A stretch of DNA of 48,568 bases from Clostridia bacterium (GCA_017472225.1 JAFUQS010000111.1:1-48568), one strand, 5' to 3'; numbered from the stretch's first letter, positions 37,915 to 47,668 are shown. Notes: generated from the letters alone by a model not told the origin. Made by a program: numbers and translations.

Positions 37915-37950
37915 CAAAAAACATCCGATGTCACCATCGGATGTTTTTTT
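37915..37950. terminator. Bidirectional terminator
   Basis: ACATCCGATG and CATCGGATGT form a 10-bp perfect stem with a TCAC loop (37921-37944), flanked by A6 and T8. It serves the secreted-protein gene on plus and the Cys-rich gene on minus. Confidence 0.85.
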
Positions 37951-37958
37951 GCTTCTCA

Positions 37959-38114
37959 TCAGCAACCGCAGTTGTCGTTACAGCCGCAGCCACAGTTGTT
38001 GCAACCGTTACCGCCGAAAATACCGCCGTCGTTACCGCAGCACATTGAGAGAATAAGAAGGATTACAATCCATGAGCAAGCGCTACCACCGAACAAACCG
38101 TTATTACATGCCAT
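37959..38114 (-). CDS. Small Cys/Gly/Asn-rich membrane protein (51 aa)
   Basis: ATG 38114 has a strong site AAAGGGGG eight bases upstream, and a 51-codon frame ends at TGA 37959-37961, just before a terminator. The product has a short N-terminus (MACNNGLFGGSACS), one hydrophobic helix (WIVILLILSM), then a tail of Cys, Gly and Asn (CNNCGCGCND and similar) with ten cysteines after the helix start. This layout recalls small Cys-rich and YjcZ-type proteins of spore-forming Firmicutes; function unknown. The ribosome site, clean frame and terminator support a real gene. Confidence 0.6.
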   Translation of the reverse strand: MACNNGLFGGSACSWIVILLILSMCCGNDGGIFGGNGCNNCGCGCNDNCGC

Positions 38115-38262
38115 TTGTGTTTACCCCCTTTCCGAAGAGCGAAGCGGCTTTTTTCTTAAGTCGTCTTCGCCTTACATCACCATTATACGGAAAAGATAAA
38201 AGTGTGTTACTGATTTTGAATATTAAATTCTGAAACAGTGAAAACTTATTCCGGTGATATAT

Positions 38263-38448
38263 ATGATAAAAAGAAATCCTGATTCCTTTGACCTTTTTCA
38301 CGACGAAGCTCAGACAGAAGCTCAGAGCTTTTGTGACTTTTTTGATGAAAGGTCAAAATCAATTTCCCATGAAAACCGATTTCAAAGCCAAGCTTCAGAT
38401 TTTGAAAAAACGAGAAATTTAACAAAAACAGAAGAAAATCAAAGCTAA
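38263..38448 (+). CDS. Possible small hydrophilic protein (61 aa)
   Basis: A frame from ATG 38263 with CGGTGA six bases upstream encodes a polar, acidic protein (MIKRNPDSFDLFHDEAQTEA) without known domain. It lies in the 470-base region before ctsR, which is otherwise regulatory and contains GGTCAAA-like words even inside this frame. Coding signal is weak; it may be chance. Confidence 0.25.
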   Translation: MIKRNPDSFDLFHDEAQTEAQSFCDFFDERSKSISHENRFQSQASDFEKTRNLTKTEENQS

Positions 38449-38477
38449 ATTTAAAAATCAAAAGGTCAAATCAGTTT

Positions 38478-38494
38478 TTTGACCTTTTTTGACC
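38478..38494 (-). promoter_or_regulatory. CtsR box 1
   Basis: On the minus strand GGTCAAA-AAA-GGTCAAA matches the CtsR heptad direct-repeat consensus (RGTCAAA-NAN-RGTCAAA). It ends at the -35 region of the ctsR promoter. Confidence 0.85.
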
Positions 38495-38523
38495 TTTGAA
38501 GAAAAGTCATAATCGGATATAAT
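38495..38523 (+). promoter_or_regulatory. Promoter of the ctsR-mcsA-mcsB-clpC operon
   Basis: TTTGAA (38495-38500), 17-base spacer, TATAAT (38518-38523); a second overlapping TATAAT is at 38523-38528. The promoter is bracketed by two CtsR boxes, so bound CtsR would block polymerase. Confidence 0.75.
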
Positions 38524-38532
38524 ATAATCAAA

Positions 38533-38549
38533 GGTCAAAGAAAGTCAAA
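38533..38549 (+). promoter_or_regulatory. CtsR box 2
   Basis: GGTCAAA-GAA-AGTCAAA, an exact fit to the CtsR consensus, covering the predicted transcription start. Further AAGTCAAA/TCAAAGG words continue to about 38570. Confidence 0.88.
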
Positions 38550-38583
38550 GTCAAAAAATCAAAGGACAAAAGGAAGTGACCCG

Positions 38584-39036
38584 ATGAATCTTTCAAACGC
38601 AATTGCTCAGATGATTACTGAAATGCTTCAGGATAAAAGTGAAATTGAAATTCAAAGAAATATACTTGCTCAGGATTTAGGCTGTGTACCAAGCCAGATA
38701 AACTATGTTCTTTCTTCCCGCTTCACACCCGAAAGGGGCTTCATTGTTGAAAGCAGAAGGGGTGGCGGAGGCTGTATAAGAATCACCCGCATAAGCTATG
38801 ACAAGGATACACTTCTCATGCAGATTGTGAACTCTGTGGGCAACAGAATTGATGAAGCAACAACAAGAAATCATCTTGTCAACCTGGTCTATCATAAGCT
38901 TTTATCAGATAGGGATGCAGCGCTGATTTTATCCGCCTGTAACGATGTGAATTTCAAAATCCTTCCCCCTGAATTAAGAGATGTAATCAGAGCAAGCCTG
39001 TTCAAGCAAATGCTGTTAACCGTTATGCAGGAATAA
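38584..39036 (+). CDS. ctsR: Transcriptional repressor CtsR
   Basis: CtsR represses clp heat-shock genes and is inactivated by heat and by McsA/McsB. N-terminal winged helix with NLSNAIAQMITEML, EIQRNILAQDLGCVPSQINYVLSSRF, and the DNA-contacting glycine-rich wing ESRRGGGGCIRI; C-terminal helical dimer domain (IDEATTRNHLVNLVYHKLLSDRDA). 150 aa is typical. ATG 38584 has AAAGGAAGTGA upstream. It heads the four-gene operon and its own promoter carries CtsR boxes, so it is autoregulated. Confidence 0.96.
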   Translation: MNLSNAIAQMITEMLQDKSEIEIQRNILAQDLGCVPSQINYVLSSRFTPERGFIVESRRGGGGCIRITRISYDKDTLLMQIVNSVGNRIDEATTRNHLVNLVYHKLLSDRDAALILSACNDVNFKILPPELRDVIRASLFKQMLLTVMQE

Positions 39037-39076
39037 AATATATAAGTCAATAAAGACAATTAGGGAGGTAATTATA

Positions 39077-39589
39077 ATGTTATGTCAGAACTGTAAGAAA
39101 AACGAAGCAACAACCCACATCAAGCGTGTACTTAACGGCGAAGCCACGGAAAGCCACCTGTGTTCCAATTGTGCCCAGAGCTTAGGCGTCGGAAATTTTT
39201 TTGATGATTTTTCATTGAATATGCCCGATATTTTCTCAGGATTTTTCGGAGACAGTGTTTTTGCCCTTGAAAACGGCAGACTTGACCGTTGTGAAAAATG
39301 CGGCTGCCAATTCGATGACATCATCAAAACCGGCTGTGTAGGCTGTGCAGACTGCTATGAAAAATTCTATTCAAAGCTTCTGCCGTCAATTCAGCGTATT
39401 CACGGCAAAGCAAATCATGCCGGCAAGGTGCCGAAGCATACAAAAGAAAAAGTCAAACCAAAGGAAAAGACCACTGAAGAAAAAATTGCTGACCTTCAGA
39501 AGGATATGCAAAAGGCAATTGACGAACAGAATTTTGAGCAGGCTGCAATAATCAGAGACGAAATCAAAAAAATGAAAGGAGAAAACTGA
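39077..39589 (+). CDS. mcsA: McsA, activator of protein arginine kinase
   Basis: Two zinc-binding cysteine clusters (MLCQNCKKNEATTHI...HLCSNCAQSLG and CEKCGCQFDDIIKTGCVGCADCYEKF) and a C-terminal UVR motif (IADLQKDMQKAIDEQNFEQAAIIRDEIKKMK). McsA binds and activates McsB and links it to ClpC and CtsR. The charged segment KEKVKPKEKTTEEK joins the two parts. ATG 39077 has GGGAGG upstream. Its stop is 1 base before the mcsB start. Confidence 0.95.
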   Translation: MLCQNCKKNEATTHIKRVLNGEATESHLCSNCAQSLGVGNFFDDFSLNMPDIFSGFFGDSVFALENGRLDRCEKCGCQFDDIIKTGCVGCADCYEKFYSKLLPSIQRIHGKANHAGKVPKHTKEKVKPKEKTTEEKIADLQKDMQKAIDEQNFEQAAIIRDEIKKMKGEN

Positions 39590-39590
39590 A

Positions 39591-40595
39591 ATGACCTGGT
39601 ATAAGAACAAAGGAAATGAAGGCGACATCGTTTTAAGCACAAGGGTACGCCTTGCAAGAAACCTTGAAGATTATCCCTTCCCCATAAGGCTCAGCACACA
39701 GGAGAAGATGAATATTTCACTGCTTGTCAGGGACAGCCTTGAGGATTACGACAGCAAAAAGCTTTCATTTATTGATATGTCAACTCTTTCCCCTGCCAAA
39801 GCCGTATCCCTTGCAGAAAAGCACCTGATAAGCCCCGAATTCGCCTATGAGGGTGCGGGCAGAGCACTTCTTCTTTCAGAGGATGAGGATGTAAGCATTA
39901 TGCTTTGCGAAGAAGACCACATCAGAATTCAGGTTATTCTTCCCGGTCTCAACCCCGAGGAGGCATTCAATGAGGCTGATAAAATCGACTCCATAATTGA
40001 AAATAAGCTCAATTATGCTTTCAATGAGCGTATCGGTTATCTCACTCAATGCCCGACAAATCTCGGCACAGGCATGAGAGCATCTGTTATGCTTCATCTG
40101 CCCGCATTGAGCAAAAAAGGAGCAATGCGTCGCCTTTCAACCACCGTTGCCAAATTAGGTCTCACCCTTCGTGGCTCTTACGGTGAAGGCAGCGAAATTT
40201 CAGGCGATATATATCAATTAAGCAATCAGGTCACTCTCGGTATCAGCGAAAAAGCTGCTCTGCAGAATCTGACATCCATTGCATTGCAGATTGTGTCCCA
40301 GGAAAAACAGGCCCGTGCCGCAGTTATCAAGGACGAGGATTTTGTTGATAAAATCTATCGCTCCTGGGGTATTCTCCGCAGTGCATACAAGCTGACTTCA
40401 AATGAACTTACAAACCTTATTTCTTATGTCCGTATGGGCGCAAGTGAGGGTATTATCGACATACCCACAGAAAAGCTGACGGAAATGTTCATCGAAAATC
40501 AGCCGGCAACAATAAATGTTGCAGAAGGAAAAACTCTTTCGCAAAGTGAAAGGGATATTCTCAGAGCAGAAAAAGTAAGAAAAGAGCTTAACTGA
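39591..40595 (+). CDS. mcsB: Protein arginine kinase McsB
   Basis: A guanidino-kinase-type enzyme (334 aa) that phosphorylates arginine in proteins to mark them for ClpCP. ATP-binding arginines in LSTRVRLARNLEDYPFP, the substrate loop YLTQCPTNLGTGMRASVMLHLPAL, and RGSYGEGSEISGDIYQLSNQ are visible, with the C-terminal regulatory segment ending LRAEKVRKEL. ATG 39591 has AAAGGAG upstream, inside the end of mcsA. A phosphatase with the YwlE-type Thr11 lies at 36185-37036. Confidence 0.95.
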   Translation: MTWYKNKGNEGDIVLSTRVRLARNLEDYPFPIRLSTQEKMNISLLVRDSLEDYDSKKLSFIDMSTLSPAKAVSLAEKHLISPEFAYEGAGRALLLSEDEDVSIMLCEEDHIRIQVILPGLNPEEAFNEADKIDSIIENKLNYAFNERIGYLTQCPTNLGTGMRASVMLHLPALSKKGAMRRLSTTVAKLGLTLRGSYGEGSEISGDIYQLSNQVTLGISEKAALQNLTSIALQIVSQEKQARAAVIKDEDFVDKIYRSWGILRSAYKLTSNELTNLISYVRMGASEGIIDIPTEKLTEMFIENQPATINVAEGKTLSQSERDILRAEKVRKELN

Positions 40596-40601
40596 AAAAC
40601 G

Positions 40602-40637
40602 AGGGGATGTTGAACTTGATGTTTGACGTCCCCTTTT
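40602..40637 (+). terminator. Hairpin (attenuator) between mcsB and clpC
   Basis: AGGGGATGTT pairs with GACGTCCCCT (G-T pairs allowed) and is followed by TTTT, between two genes of one operon. It is weaker than the other terminators here and may only tune clpC level or stabilise upstream RNA. Confidence 0.4.
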
Positions 40638-40657
40638 AAATTAGGGAGGTAGTAACA

Positions 40658-43105
40658 ATGTATAAATTCACAGGTTTTACGGAAAAAGCCAACAGAGCCT
40701 TGAATTCTGCCGTTGAAATTGCAGAAAATCTCGGTCACACATATATCGGCAGTGAACATCTTCTTGCAGGTATTGTGAGAGAGGATAACGGCACTGCAAC
40801 AGCACTTCTTATCAAAAAAGGTGTAACCATTCAGAATGTTGAAGAAAGCATAAGAAGAAATATCGGTGTCGGGATACCAACGGTGCTGACACCAAACGAC
40901 TTCACTCCACGCTCAAAGCACATTATTGAGCTTTCCCTTTCAATTGCAAAAAATGAAAGTGCAGGCTATGTGGGAACTGAGCATATTCTCAAGGCAATGC
41001 TCAGTGAGGATGATTGCTGTGCCGCTTCACTTCTTTCGGATTTAGGGGTATCACCCGGCGTTCTTCTTGAAGAGCTGAAAAGCGGAAACGAAAAGGCATC
41101 CTCACCCTTCGGACACTCACAAGCAAGTAAAAAAGCTCAGAAGGGAAAAAGCAATACACCGTCACTTGACAAATACGGTCAGGATTTAACGATGAAGGCA
41201 GCAGCAAATGAAATTGACCCTGTAATCGGCAGAGAAGCAGAAATTGAAAGGGTAATACAAATCCTTTCCCGTCGCACAAAAAACAATCCGTGCCTTATCG
41301 GTGAGCCCGGTGTGGGCAAAACTGCCATTGCTGAAGGGCTCGCACTGAAAATTGTTAAAAATGAGGTTCCTGAGCTTCTGAAAAATAAAAGAGTGGTATG
41401 CCTTGACCTTACAGGCATGGTTGCAGGCACAAAATACCGTGGTGACTTTGAAGAAAGAATCAAGGCATGCATTGATGAAGTGAGCAAAAATAAGGATATT
41501 ATCCTTTTCATCGATGAGGTGCATAATCTTATCGGCACAGGCTCTGCAGAAGGTGCGGTTGATGCGGCAAATATTCTCAAGCCCTCACTTGCCAGAAGTG
41601 AGCTTCAGCTCATCGGTGCCACAACTCTGGAGGAATACAGAAAATACATCGAAAAGGACTCTGCCCTTGAAAGACGTTTTCAGCCTGTCAAGGTTGGCGA
41701 ACCGAGTGCAGAGGAGGCAATACTCATCCTCAAGGGTATCAGGGACAAATACGAAGCTCACCACAAGGTGAAAATCACCGACGAAGCAATTGAATCTGCC
41801 GTTAAAATGTCTCAAAGGTACATCAGCGACAGATATCTTCCCGACAAGGCAATCGACCTTATTGATGAAGCAGCCTCTAAGGTGCGTCTCGGCTCCTTCA
41901 CTGCCCCGCCCGAAATCAAGGAGCTTGAAAAAAAGCTGAAAGCTATCACCGAAGAAAAGGCAGCCGCCATCAATTCACAGGATTTTGAAGCTGCCGCCAC
42001 ACTCAGGGACAGCGAAAAGGAGCTGATGAGCAAAATTGCCGTTGCTCGCTCCGAATGGAAGGAAGAAAGCAACCTTCGTAAAAGCGAGGTAACTGCCATT
42101 CAGATAGCTCAGATTGTTTCAGGCTGGACAGGTATCCCCGTGACAGAAATTACAAAAGAGGAAGGTCAGCGACTGCTTCAGATGGAAGAAATTCTTCATG
42201 AAAGAATTGTGGGGCAGGACAAAGCCGTGTCTGCTGTTGCAAGAGCAATCAGGCGAGGCAGAAGCGGACTCAAGGACCCGAACAGACCTATGGGCTCTTT
42301 CATTTTTCTCGGCCCCACCGGTGTTGGCAAAACCGAGCTTTGCAAGGCACTCGGCAGTGCTATGTTCGGTGACGAAAATGCAGTTATCCGCTTTGATATG
42401 AGCGAATTCATGGAAAAGCACAACGCTTCACGACTTGTCGGCTCTCCCCCGGGATATGTGGGATATGAGGACGGCGGTCAGCTCACTGAAAAAATAAGAC
42501 GAAAGCCTTACAGCGTTGTCCTATTTGACGAAATTGAAAAGGCACACCCCGATGTGTTCAATATGCTTTTGCAGATTCTTGATGACGGTATTCTCACAGA
42601 TTCAACAGGCAGGAAGGTCGACTTCAGAAATACGGTGATTATAATGACCTCGAACCTCGGCGCAAAAATGATTGCCGGTGAGGGCAAGGCCATAGGCTTC
42701 GGAACAGACAACGGCACACTTTCAGATAAGCAGATTCATGATGCAGTTATGTCCGAATTGAAAAAGGCATTCCGCCCTGAATTTCTCAACCGTGTTGACG
42801 AAATTATTGTTTTCGGTCAGCTCAGCAAGGATGAAATAAAGGAAATTTCCAAAAAGCTGCTTCAAGGTCTCAAAAACAGGCTTTCAACAATGGAAATTGA
42901 AATGGATTTCAGCGATGAGGTTATTTCCATGGTTGCCGATGCAGGCTTCGACCCGGTTTACGGCGCAAGACCCCTGAGGCGTGTTATTCAAAGCAGAATT
43001 GAAGATAAGCTTTCTGAGGAAATTCTTGACGGAAGAGTTGAAAAGGGCAAACGGTACATTTGCTCAACTGAAAATGAAGGTGTTGTGTTTAAAACGGCAT
43101 CATAA
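40658..43105 (+). CDS. clpC: AAA+ chaperone ClpC
   Basis: ClpC unfolds substrates for ClpP, including arginine-phosphorylated proteins. Order: Clp-N double repeat (1-about 145), first AAA module with [15 protein letters not shown] and [12 protein letters not shown], the middle domain with a UVR-like coiled coil ([20 protein letters not shown], about 425-470), second AAA module with [15 protein letters not shown] and [16 protein letters not shown], and the C-terminal D2-small domain. 815 aa is normal. ATG 40658 has GGGAGG upstream. A strong terminator ends the operon. Confidence 0.96.
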   Translation: MYKFTGFTEKANRALNSAVEIAENLGHTYIGSEHLLAGIVREDNGTATALLIKKGVTIQNVEESIRRNIGVGIPTVLTPNDFTPRSKHIIELSLSIAKNESAGYVGTEHILKAMLSEDDCCAASLLSDLGVSPGVLLEELKSGNEKASSPFGHSQASKKAQKGKSNTPSLDKYGQDLTMKAAANEIDPVIGREAEIERVIQILSRRTKNNPCLIGEPGVGKTAIAEGLALKIVKNEVPELLKNKRVVCLDLTGMVAGTKYRGDFEERIKACIDEVSKNKDIILFIDEVHNLIGTGSAEGAVDAANILKPSLARSELQLIGATTLEEYRKYIEKDSALERRFQPVKVGEPSAEEAILILKGIRDKYEAHHKVKITDEAIESAVKMSQRYISDRYLPDKAIDLIDEAASKVRLGSFTAPPEIKELEKKLKAITEEKAAAINSQDFEAAATLRDSEKELMSKIAVARSEWKEESNLRKSEVTAIQIAQIVSGWTGIPVTEITKEEGQRLLQMEEILHERIVGQDKAVSAVARAIRRGRSGLKDPNRPMGSFIFLGPTGVGKTELCKALGSAMFGDENAVIRFDMSEFMEKHNASRLVGSPPGYVGYEDGGQLTEKIRRKPYSVVLFDEIEKAHPDVFNMLLQILDDGILTDSTGRKVDFRNTVIIMTSNLGAKMIAGEGKAIGFGTDNGTLSDKQIHDAVMSELKKAFRPEFLNRVDEIIVFGQLSKDEIKEISKKLLQGLKNRLSTMEIEMDFSDEVISMVADAGFDPVYGARPLRRVIQSRIEDKLSEEILDGRVEKGKRYICSTENEGVVFKTAS

Positions 43106-43113
43106 AAATTATA

Positions 43114-43148
43114 CCGCCTTGGTGCATTTTGCACAGAGGCGGTTTTTT
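43114..43148 (+). terminator. Terminator of the ctsR operon
   Basis: CCGCCT (43114-43119) pairs with AGGCGG (43137-43142), enclosing an inner GTGC/GCAC pair, followed by T6. Confidence 0.85.
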
Positions 43149-43780
43149 CATCTATTATAAAACTCAGCAAATGCCTTGTCACCATCAGGCAGCAGTTCAA
43201 ACTCCATCACCTTTTTGCTTTCCGGATGCTCAAAGGAAATTCTGCATGACCAAAGAGCAATTGTTTTTTCATCATCCTTGCCGCCGTAACGCCTGTCACC
43301 AAAAAGCGGCATTTTCCGTGAGGCAAACTGAATTCTTATCTGGTGTGTTCTGCCTGTGTGAAGTGAAACTCTGACAAGGCTTTTATCCGCCTTTCTTTCC
43401 AAGGTCTCATAGCTGAGCAGAGCCTTTTTGACTCCCCTTCTTTCTTTTTTTACAACGAAGGATTTGTTTTTGCTCCTGTCAAAAAACAGAAGATCCTCCA
43501 TTGTACCCTTGTCTGCTTCACCGTGAACAATTGCAAGATATTCCTTTTTCATTCTGCGGTCTGAAACCTGAGCAGAAAGATTTGCTGCTGCCTTTTGTGA
43601 TTTTGCATAAACCATAACACCGGCAACATCCTTATCGAGTCGGTGAACAGGATAAATCACGCTTCCCGTATATTCACTGAGCTTATCCACCATACTCGCT
43701 TTGCCGTTTCCGTCCTGAGAAAGCAATCCTCTCTCCTTGACACAAACAATTATATGCTCATCTTCAAAAAGAATTTTCAT
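43148..43780 (-). CDS. RluA-family pseudouridine synthase
   Basis: Converts uridine to pseudouridine in rRNA or tRNA. The catalytic Asp is in PVHRLDKDVAGVMVYAKS (about residue 53); further family landmarks are RRMKKEYLAIVHG, VSLHTGRTHQIRIQFAS and LFGDRRYGG. At 210 aa it lacks an S4 domain, as in the short RluA/YqcB-like branch; which base it modifies cannot be told. I start at ATG 43780, with GGAAGG upstream and KILFEDEHIIVCVKE as the usual first strand, rather than at 43816. It lies convergent to clpC. Confidence 0.88.
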   Translation of the reverse strand: MKILFEDEHIIVCVKERGLLSQDGNGKASMVDKLSEYTGSVIYPVHRLDKDVAGVMVYAKSQKAAANLSAQVSDRRMKKEYLAIVHGEADKGTMEDLLFFDRSKNKSFVVKKERRGVKKALLSYETLERKADKSLVRVSLHTGRTHQIRIQFASRKMPLFGDRRYGGKDDEKTIALWSCRISFEHPESKKVMEFELLPDGDKAFAEFYNR

Positions 43781-43837
43781 CCGTTTCACCTTCCGTGAAA
43801 AAAGAGCTGAATCCATGGGATACAGCTCTTTAAAATT

Positions 43838-45397
43838 TTATTTTGCATAATCAACTGCTCTTGTTTCACGAATCATGTTGACCTTGATCTGACCGGGATA
43901 CTCAAGCTCCTGTTCAATCTTTTCAACAATGTTGTGAGCAACAAGTGCCATTTCCTCGTCACTTACAAGCTCAGGCTTAACAATGATTCTTACCTCACGA
44001 CCTGCCTGAATTGCAAATGCCTTTTCAACACCCTTGAAGGATTCGGAAATCTGTTCAAGTGTTTCAAGGCGCTTGATATAATTCTGAAGATTTTCTCTTC
44101 TTGCGCCGGGTCTTGCGGCTGAAATTGCATCCGCAGCCTGAACAAGACAAGCGATTACGCTCTTGGGCTCAACATCACCGTGGTGAGCATGAATTGCATT
44201 AACAACAATGTCGTTTTCCTTATACTTCTTGGCGTATTCGACACCGAGCTCAATGTGTGAGCCCTCCTGCTGATGGTCAACAGCCTTACCGATATCGTGA
44301 AGAAGACCTGCACGTCTTGCAGTTTTAACATCTGCACCGATTTCAGCAGCCATAAGACCTGCAATGTAAGAAACCTCAAGTGAGTGATTGAGAACATTCT
44401 GACCATAGCTGGTACGGTATTTGAGACGACCGATAAGCTTAACAAGCTCATTGTGAACACCGTTAACGCCTGCGTCAATAACAGCTCTGTCACCTGCCTG
44501 CTTAATAGCCTGGTCAACCTCACGCTTTGCCTTTTCGTGAATCTTCTCGATAAGTGCGGGGTGGATTCTGCCGTCAGAGATAAGTCTTTCAAGAGTGATT
44601 CTTGCAACCTCTCTGCGAACGGGGTCAAAGCTTGAAAGGGTGATTGCCTCAGGTGTATCATCAATGATAAGGTCAACACCTGTAATTGTTTCGAGGGTTC
44701 TGATGTTACGTCCCTCACGGCCGATGATACGACCCTTCATTTCATCATTGGGAAGAGCAACAACAGACACAGTAGCCTCCGATGCATGGTCGGCTGCACA
44801 GCGCTGAATCGCGGTTGTAATGATTTCTCTTGCAAGATTTTCGGACTCCTCACGAACCATCTGCTCATATTCCATAATCTTGACAGCTTTTTCTCTTTTA
44901 AGAGTTTCTTCAAGGGAATTGATAAGATCAATTTTAGCTTGTTCCTTTGTATAGCCCGATATCTTTTCAAGCATTTCTAACTGACTTCTTTTGATGCTTT
45001 CTGCTTCGGAAAGTTGATCTTCTGCTTTTTTGATTTTTTCATCAAGAATTTCTTCTTTTTTCTCAAGAGCTTCAGTCTTCTTGTCAAGGCTTTCCTCTTT
45101 TTGAATCATTCTTCTTTCCTGACGTTGAACTTCGTTTCTTCTTTCACGGATTTCACGCTCGGATTCATTTCTGAATTTATGAATTTCATCCTTTGCTTCG
45201 AGAATTGCCTCTTTCTTTTTTGTTTCTGCTTCGTTCACCGCCTGATTAACAATTCTGGCAGCTTCATCATTTGCGGAACCGATGAGCGCTTCAGCAGTTC
45301 TTTTTCTATGAGCAACGCCGACTACGAATCCGACTACGGCAGCAACAACAGCACAAACAACAGCAATAATAATTGCAATAACAATATTGATTTCCAA
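43838..45397 (-). CDS. rny: Ribonuclease Y
   Basis: RNase Y is the membrane-anchored endonuclease that starts mRNA decay in many Firmicutes. Order: N-terminal membrane segment (about 3-28, [23 protein letters not shown]), long coiled coil (about 30-190), KH domain (about 210-275, [15 protein letters not shown]), HD domain (about 330-430) with metal motif [21 protein letters not shown], and a conserved C-terminal domain ending in [21 protein letters not shown] start at TTG 45397, with AAGGAGG ten bases upstream; the frame extends further but has no other good start. A perfect TTGACA promoter lies 150 bases upstream. Confidence 0.95.
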   Translation of the reverse strand: MEINIVIAIIIAVVCAVVAAVVGFVVGVAHRKRTAEALIGSANDEAARIVNQAVNEAETKKKEAILEAKDEIHKFRNESEREIRERRNEVQRQERRMIQKEESLDKKTEALEKKEEILDEKIKKAEDQLSEAESIKRSQLEMLEKISGYTKEQAKIDLINSLEETLKREKAVKIMEYEQMVREESENLAREIITTAIQRCAADHASEATVSVVALPNDEMKGRIIGREGRNIRTLETITGVDLIIDDTPEAITLSSFDPVRREVARITLERLISDGRIHPALIEKIHEKAKREVDQAIKQAGDRAVIDAGVNGVHNELVKLIGRLKYRTSYGQNVLNHSLEVSYIAGLMAAEIGADVKTARRAGLLHDIGKAVDHQQEGSHIELGVEYAKKYKENDIVVNAIHAHHGDVEPKSVIACLVQAADAISAARPGARRENLQNYIKRLETLEQISESFKGVEKAFAIQAGREVRIIVKPELVSDEEMALVAHNIVEKIEQELEYPGQIKVNMIRETRAVDYAK

Positions 45398-45553
45398 AGT
45401 AGCAGCACCTCCTTCTTTCAAAATTCTTGGGGTGGCAACATATATAATGCGGATTTTCCGCCAGTACTATATCACCGATGTGGTTCATCAAAAGAATTAC
45501 AGTAATGTTACTCGAGCGACAGTGCAATATACCAAAACTACACCATCTTGAAT

Positions 45554-45582
45554 ATTTTAAACCAAAACACACAATATGTCAA
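45554..45582 (-). promoter_or_regulatory. Promoter of rny
   Basis: On the minus strand TTGACA (45577-45582), 17-base spacer, TAAAAT (45554-45559). It gives a leader of about 150 bases before the TTG start; no clear riboswitch fold was noticed in it. Confidence 0.7.
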
Positions 45583-45667
45583 GCGAAAAAGGGTGCAAAG
45601 GGATATTTTTTTAATACAAATTAAATAATTTTTCATTTACCCCCTGCTTTTTATTGTAATGTTTAGC

Positions 45668-45710
45668 AAAAAAATACATCTCCGCTGATTTTATCCCAAC
45701 GAAGATGCAT
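45668..45710 (-). terminator. Terminator of the surface-protein gene
   Basis: On the minus strand ATGCATCTTC pairs with GGAGATGTAT (one or two G-T pairs), followed by T7, 14 bases after the stop of the 615-aa gene. Confidence 0.75.
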
Positions 45711-45723
45711 TTTTATTCAGATT

Positions 45724-47571
45724 TTATTCTTCTGTTTCATCCTGCTCTGCTTCTTCATCTGAAGGCAAAGCGTCACGGTGCTTCTTTGAAAGGAAATAGC
45801 CCGCAAGTGAACCCACCGCAATCACACCTGTGGGTGCAACAACAATTTCCGGATTTTCCTTAACAGTTTCAGCCGCCCTTTCAATAACGGTCTGCTCCTG
45901 TGTGGTTTCCTCCTCACCGTTCAGAATTGAGGATGTGGTAACAATATTTCCGAAGGCATCAGTGGCATACACACCACCGATAAGGTCTTCAAGATAATTG
46001 AAATCGAATCTGTTTGTCGTTTCAGCTTCATCGTTCTGCTGTGTAGTGGTATTCAGGTCATATGTTGTGTCCACACCATAGGTTGTGAGCACATTTTCAG
46101 CCGCCTTAGTTGTTGAAAGCTCAGACTGTACCTTATCATCAACAGCAGAAATAACACTGTCTATTGCCTTGCCTGCTTCAGAATCCTGATCGGGAACAAT
46201 TGTGTTCATAAACTTTTCAACCTCAGCCACCAGATCATTTTCGGACTGCACTGTATTTTCATCATTGAGTGAAGCGTCCTTTTTAATAATGAACTCATAA
46301 ACCGCACTTTCGTTTCTTGTTCCGTCATTATAGAAAACCGAAAGAAGAACCTTTTCTTCCTTAAGTGAGGTGTAAAGGTCAACGCTTGTGGTTGAGTTAG
46401 GCTCAACCTCCACATCATTGAGTCTGATTGTCACATACTCGCTGTTTCCGCCTTCAAGCTGGTCTGCAAGGGCAAAGGGTGTGAACCAGACCTTCTGAGT
46501 TGTTTCGGCAACAACAATTTCATAGGTCATAACATCACAGTAAAACTCATCCTCAAGAGCAAAGCAATCATTTGCTTCGGCAAGAACAAAAAGCTCCTCT
46601 GCCGTCATACCGTAATCAAAGGAAACACCCTTTTCGGTGAGCATAGTCTGAAGAATGAGCTTCTGCAAAGCGAGCTCATCCTCACTCTGAGTTGCAATTA
46701 TAAGCATAATCGGGTCAACAGTGATGTCATACATAGTGTTGAGAATTGATGCATAATAAGCATAATCAACATATTCCTTCTGAGCATTAGTTGTTTCCTC
46801 ATAAGGATAAACGGGCACCTGATAGTCATAGCCTGAAGCTGTGATAAGCTTCGCCCAATGGAAGATTTCTTCAGTGGAAGGATTTTTGCTTACGGGGAGC
46901 TCCTCAAACTGTGTAACATAATTTTTCATCGTGTTCACTGCCATACCTGTGAGTGTATCAACACCGGAGGGAAGCATAGTATCGGTGAGGGCTGAAAGAA
47001 TAATTACCGTTGCACCGTCAAGAGTCACGCCCTTGGGAATTTCAACCTTCTTTTCATAAAGCACATAAACTGCATCGTATTTCAGAGCTGCATAAGTAAC
47101 GGCAATTGCAGCCTTATCCTCTGCATCCTCATTACCGGGAAGTCTGATTCCGTAATCCTGAAGATATGCACGCATTTCATCAAGTGTCCCTGTCATACCC
47201 GATGCCGTAACGAGATAATACATTGCATTGTTTATTTCACTGTAAGCAGCGGCAACGGTATTTTCATCAAGGTCAAAAAGTGTTGAATACTGCTCTGCTT
47301 CCTTGATAAATTCATCATATGTATGACTGCCCGGATGGTCCGAGGGCAAGGGCTTCATTGTTTTTGAGGTGACAGCCATCGCATCGTCTCTTACAATAAC
47401 ATTATCAAGCCATGCATAGTTATACACAGGCGATGAGGAACGGGTGTTTCCCGGAAGAATTGCAATCGTACCACCATAGGTAGTGATTGCTGCAGCCGTT
47501 ATGGGACATACCGCCATGGCAAAGATTATCATTAAAGCAAGAAGCAGAGAAACAAGTTTTTTCATCTTCAA
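45724..47571 (-). CDS. Membrane-anchored extracellular protein (615 aa)
   Basis: A signal peptide is clear (MKMKKLVSLLLALMIIFAMAVCPITAAA), and a C-terminal membrane segment (about 580-600, VVAPTGVIAVGSLAGYFL) is followed by KKHRD and an acidic tail, so the bulk lies outside. Residues about 50-340 are helical and alpha-rich with repeated Tyr/Ala; residues about 385-440 (YVTIRLNDVEVEPNSTTSVD...AVYEFIIKK) resemble a cadherin-like beta-sandwich. A Thr/Glu/Asn-rich linker precedes the anchor. There is no LPXTG. I do not recognise a catalytic site. The start ATG 47571 has AAAGGAGG upstream and a good TTGACA/TATCAT promoter. Confidence 0.8.
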   Translation of the reverse strand: MKMKKLVSLLLALMIIFAMAVCPITAAAITTYGGTIAILPGNTRSSSPVYNYAWLDNVIVRDDAMAVTSKTMKPLPSDHPGSHTYDEFIKEAEQYSTLFDLDENTVAAAYSEINNAMYYLVTASGMTGTLDEMRAYLQDYGIRLPGNEDAEDKAAIAVTYAALKYDAVYVLYEKKVEIPKGVTLDGATVIILSALTDTMLPSGVDTLTGMAVNTMKNYVTQFEELPVSKNPSTEEIFHWAKLITASGYDYQVPVYPYEETTNAQKEYVDYAYYASILNTMYDITVDPIMLIIATQSEDELALQKLILQTMLTEKGVSFDYGMTAEELFVLAEANDCFALEDEFYCDVMTYEIVVAETTQKVWFTPFALADQLEGGNSEYVTIRLNDVEVEPNSTTSVDLYTSLKEEKVLLSVFYNDGTRNESAVYEFIIKKDASLNDENTVQSENDLVAEVEKFMNTIVPDQDSEAGKAIDSVISAVDDKVQSELSTTKAAENVLTTYGVDTTYDLNTTTQQNDEAETTNRFDFNYLEDLIGGVYATDAFGNIVTTSSILNGEEETTQEQTVIERAAETVKENPEIVVAPTGVIAVGSLAGYFLSKKHRDALPSDEEAEQDETEE

Positions 47572-47639
47572 GGACAGCCTCCTTTTATATCATCAGATTC
47601 ATATAAAGATATACATAATTTCACTATTATACATAGTAT

Positions 47640-47668
47640 ATGATACAACTTTCAAAGTGAGATGTCAA
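47640..47668 (-). promoter_or_regulatory. Promoter of the 615-aa surface-protein gene
   Basis: On the minus strand TTGACA (47663-47668), 17-base spacer, TATCAT (47640-47645). Confidence 0.65.

Noticed and set aside
40602-40637. Full transcription stop between mcsB and clpC
   Set aside because: The T-run is only four bases, the stem relies on G-T pairs, and clpC has no visible promoter of its own, so read-through must be normal.
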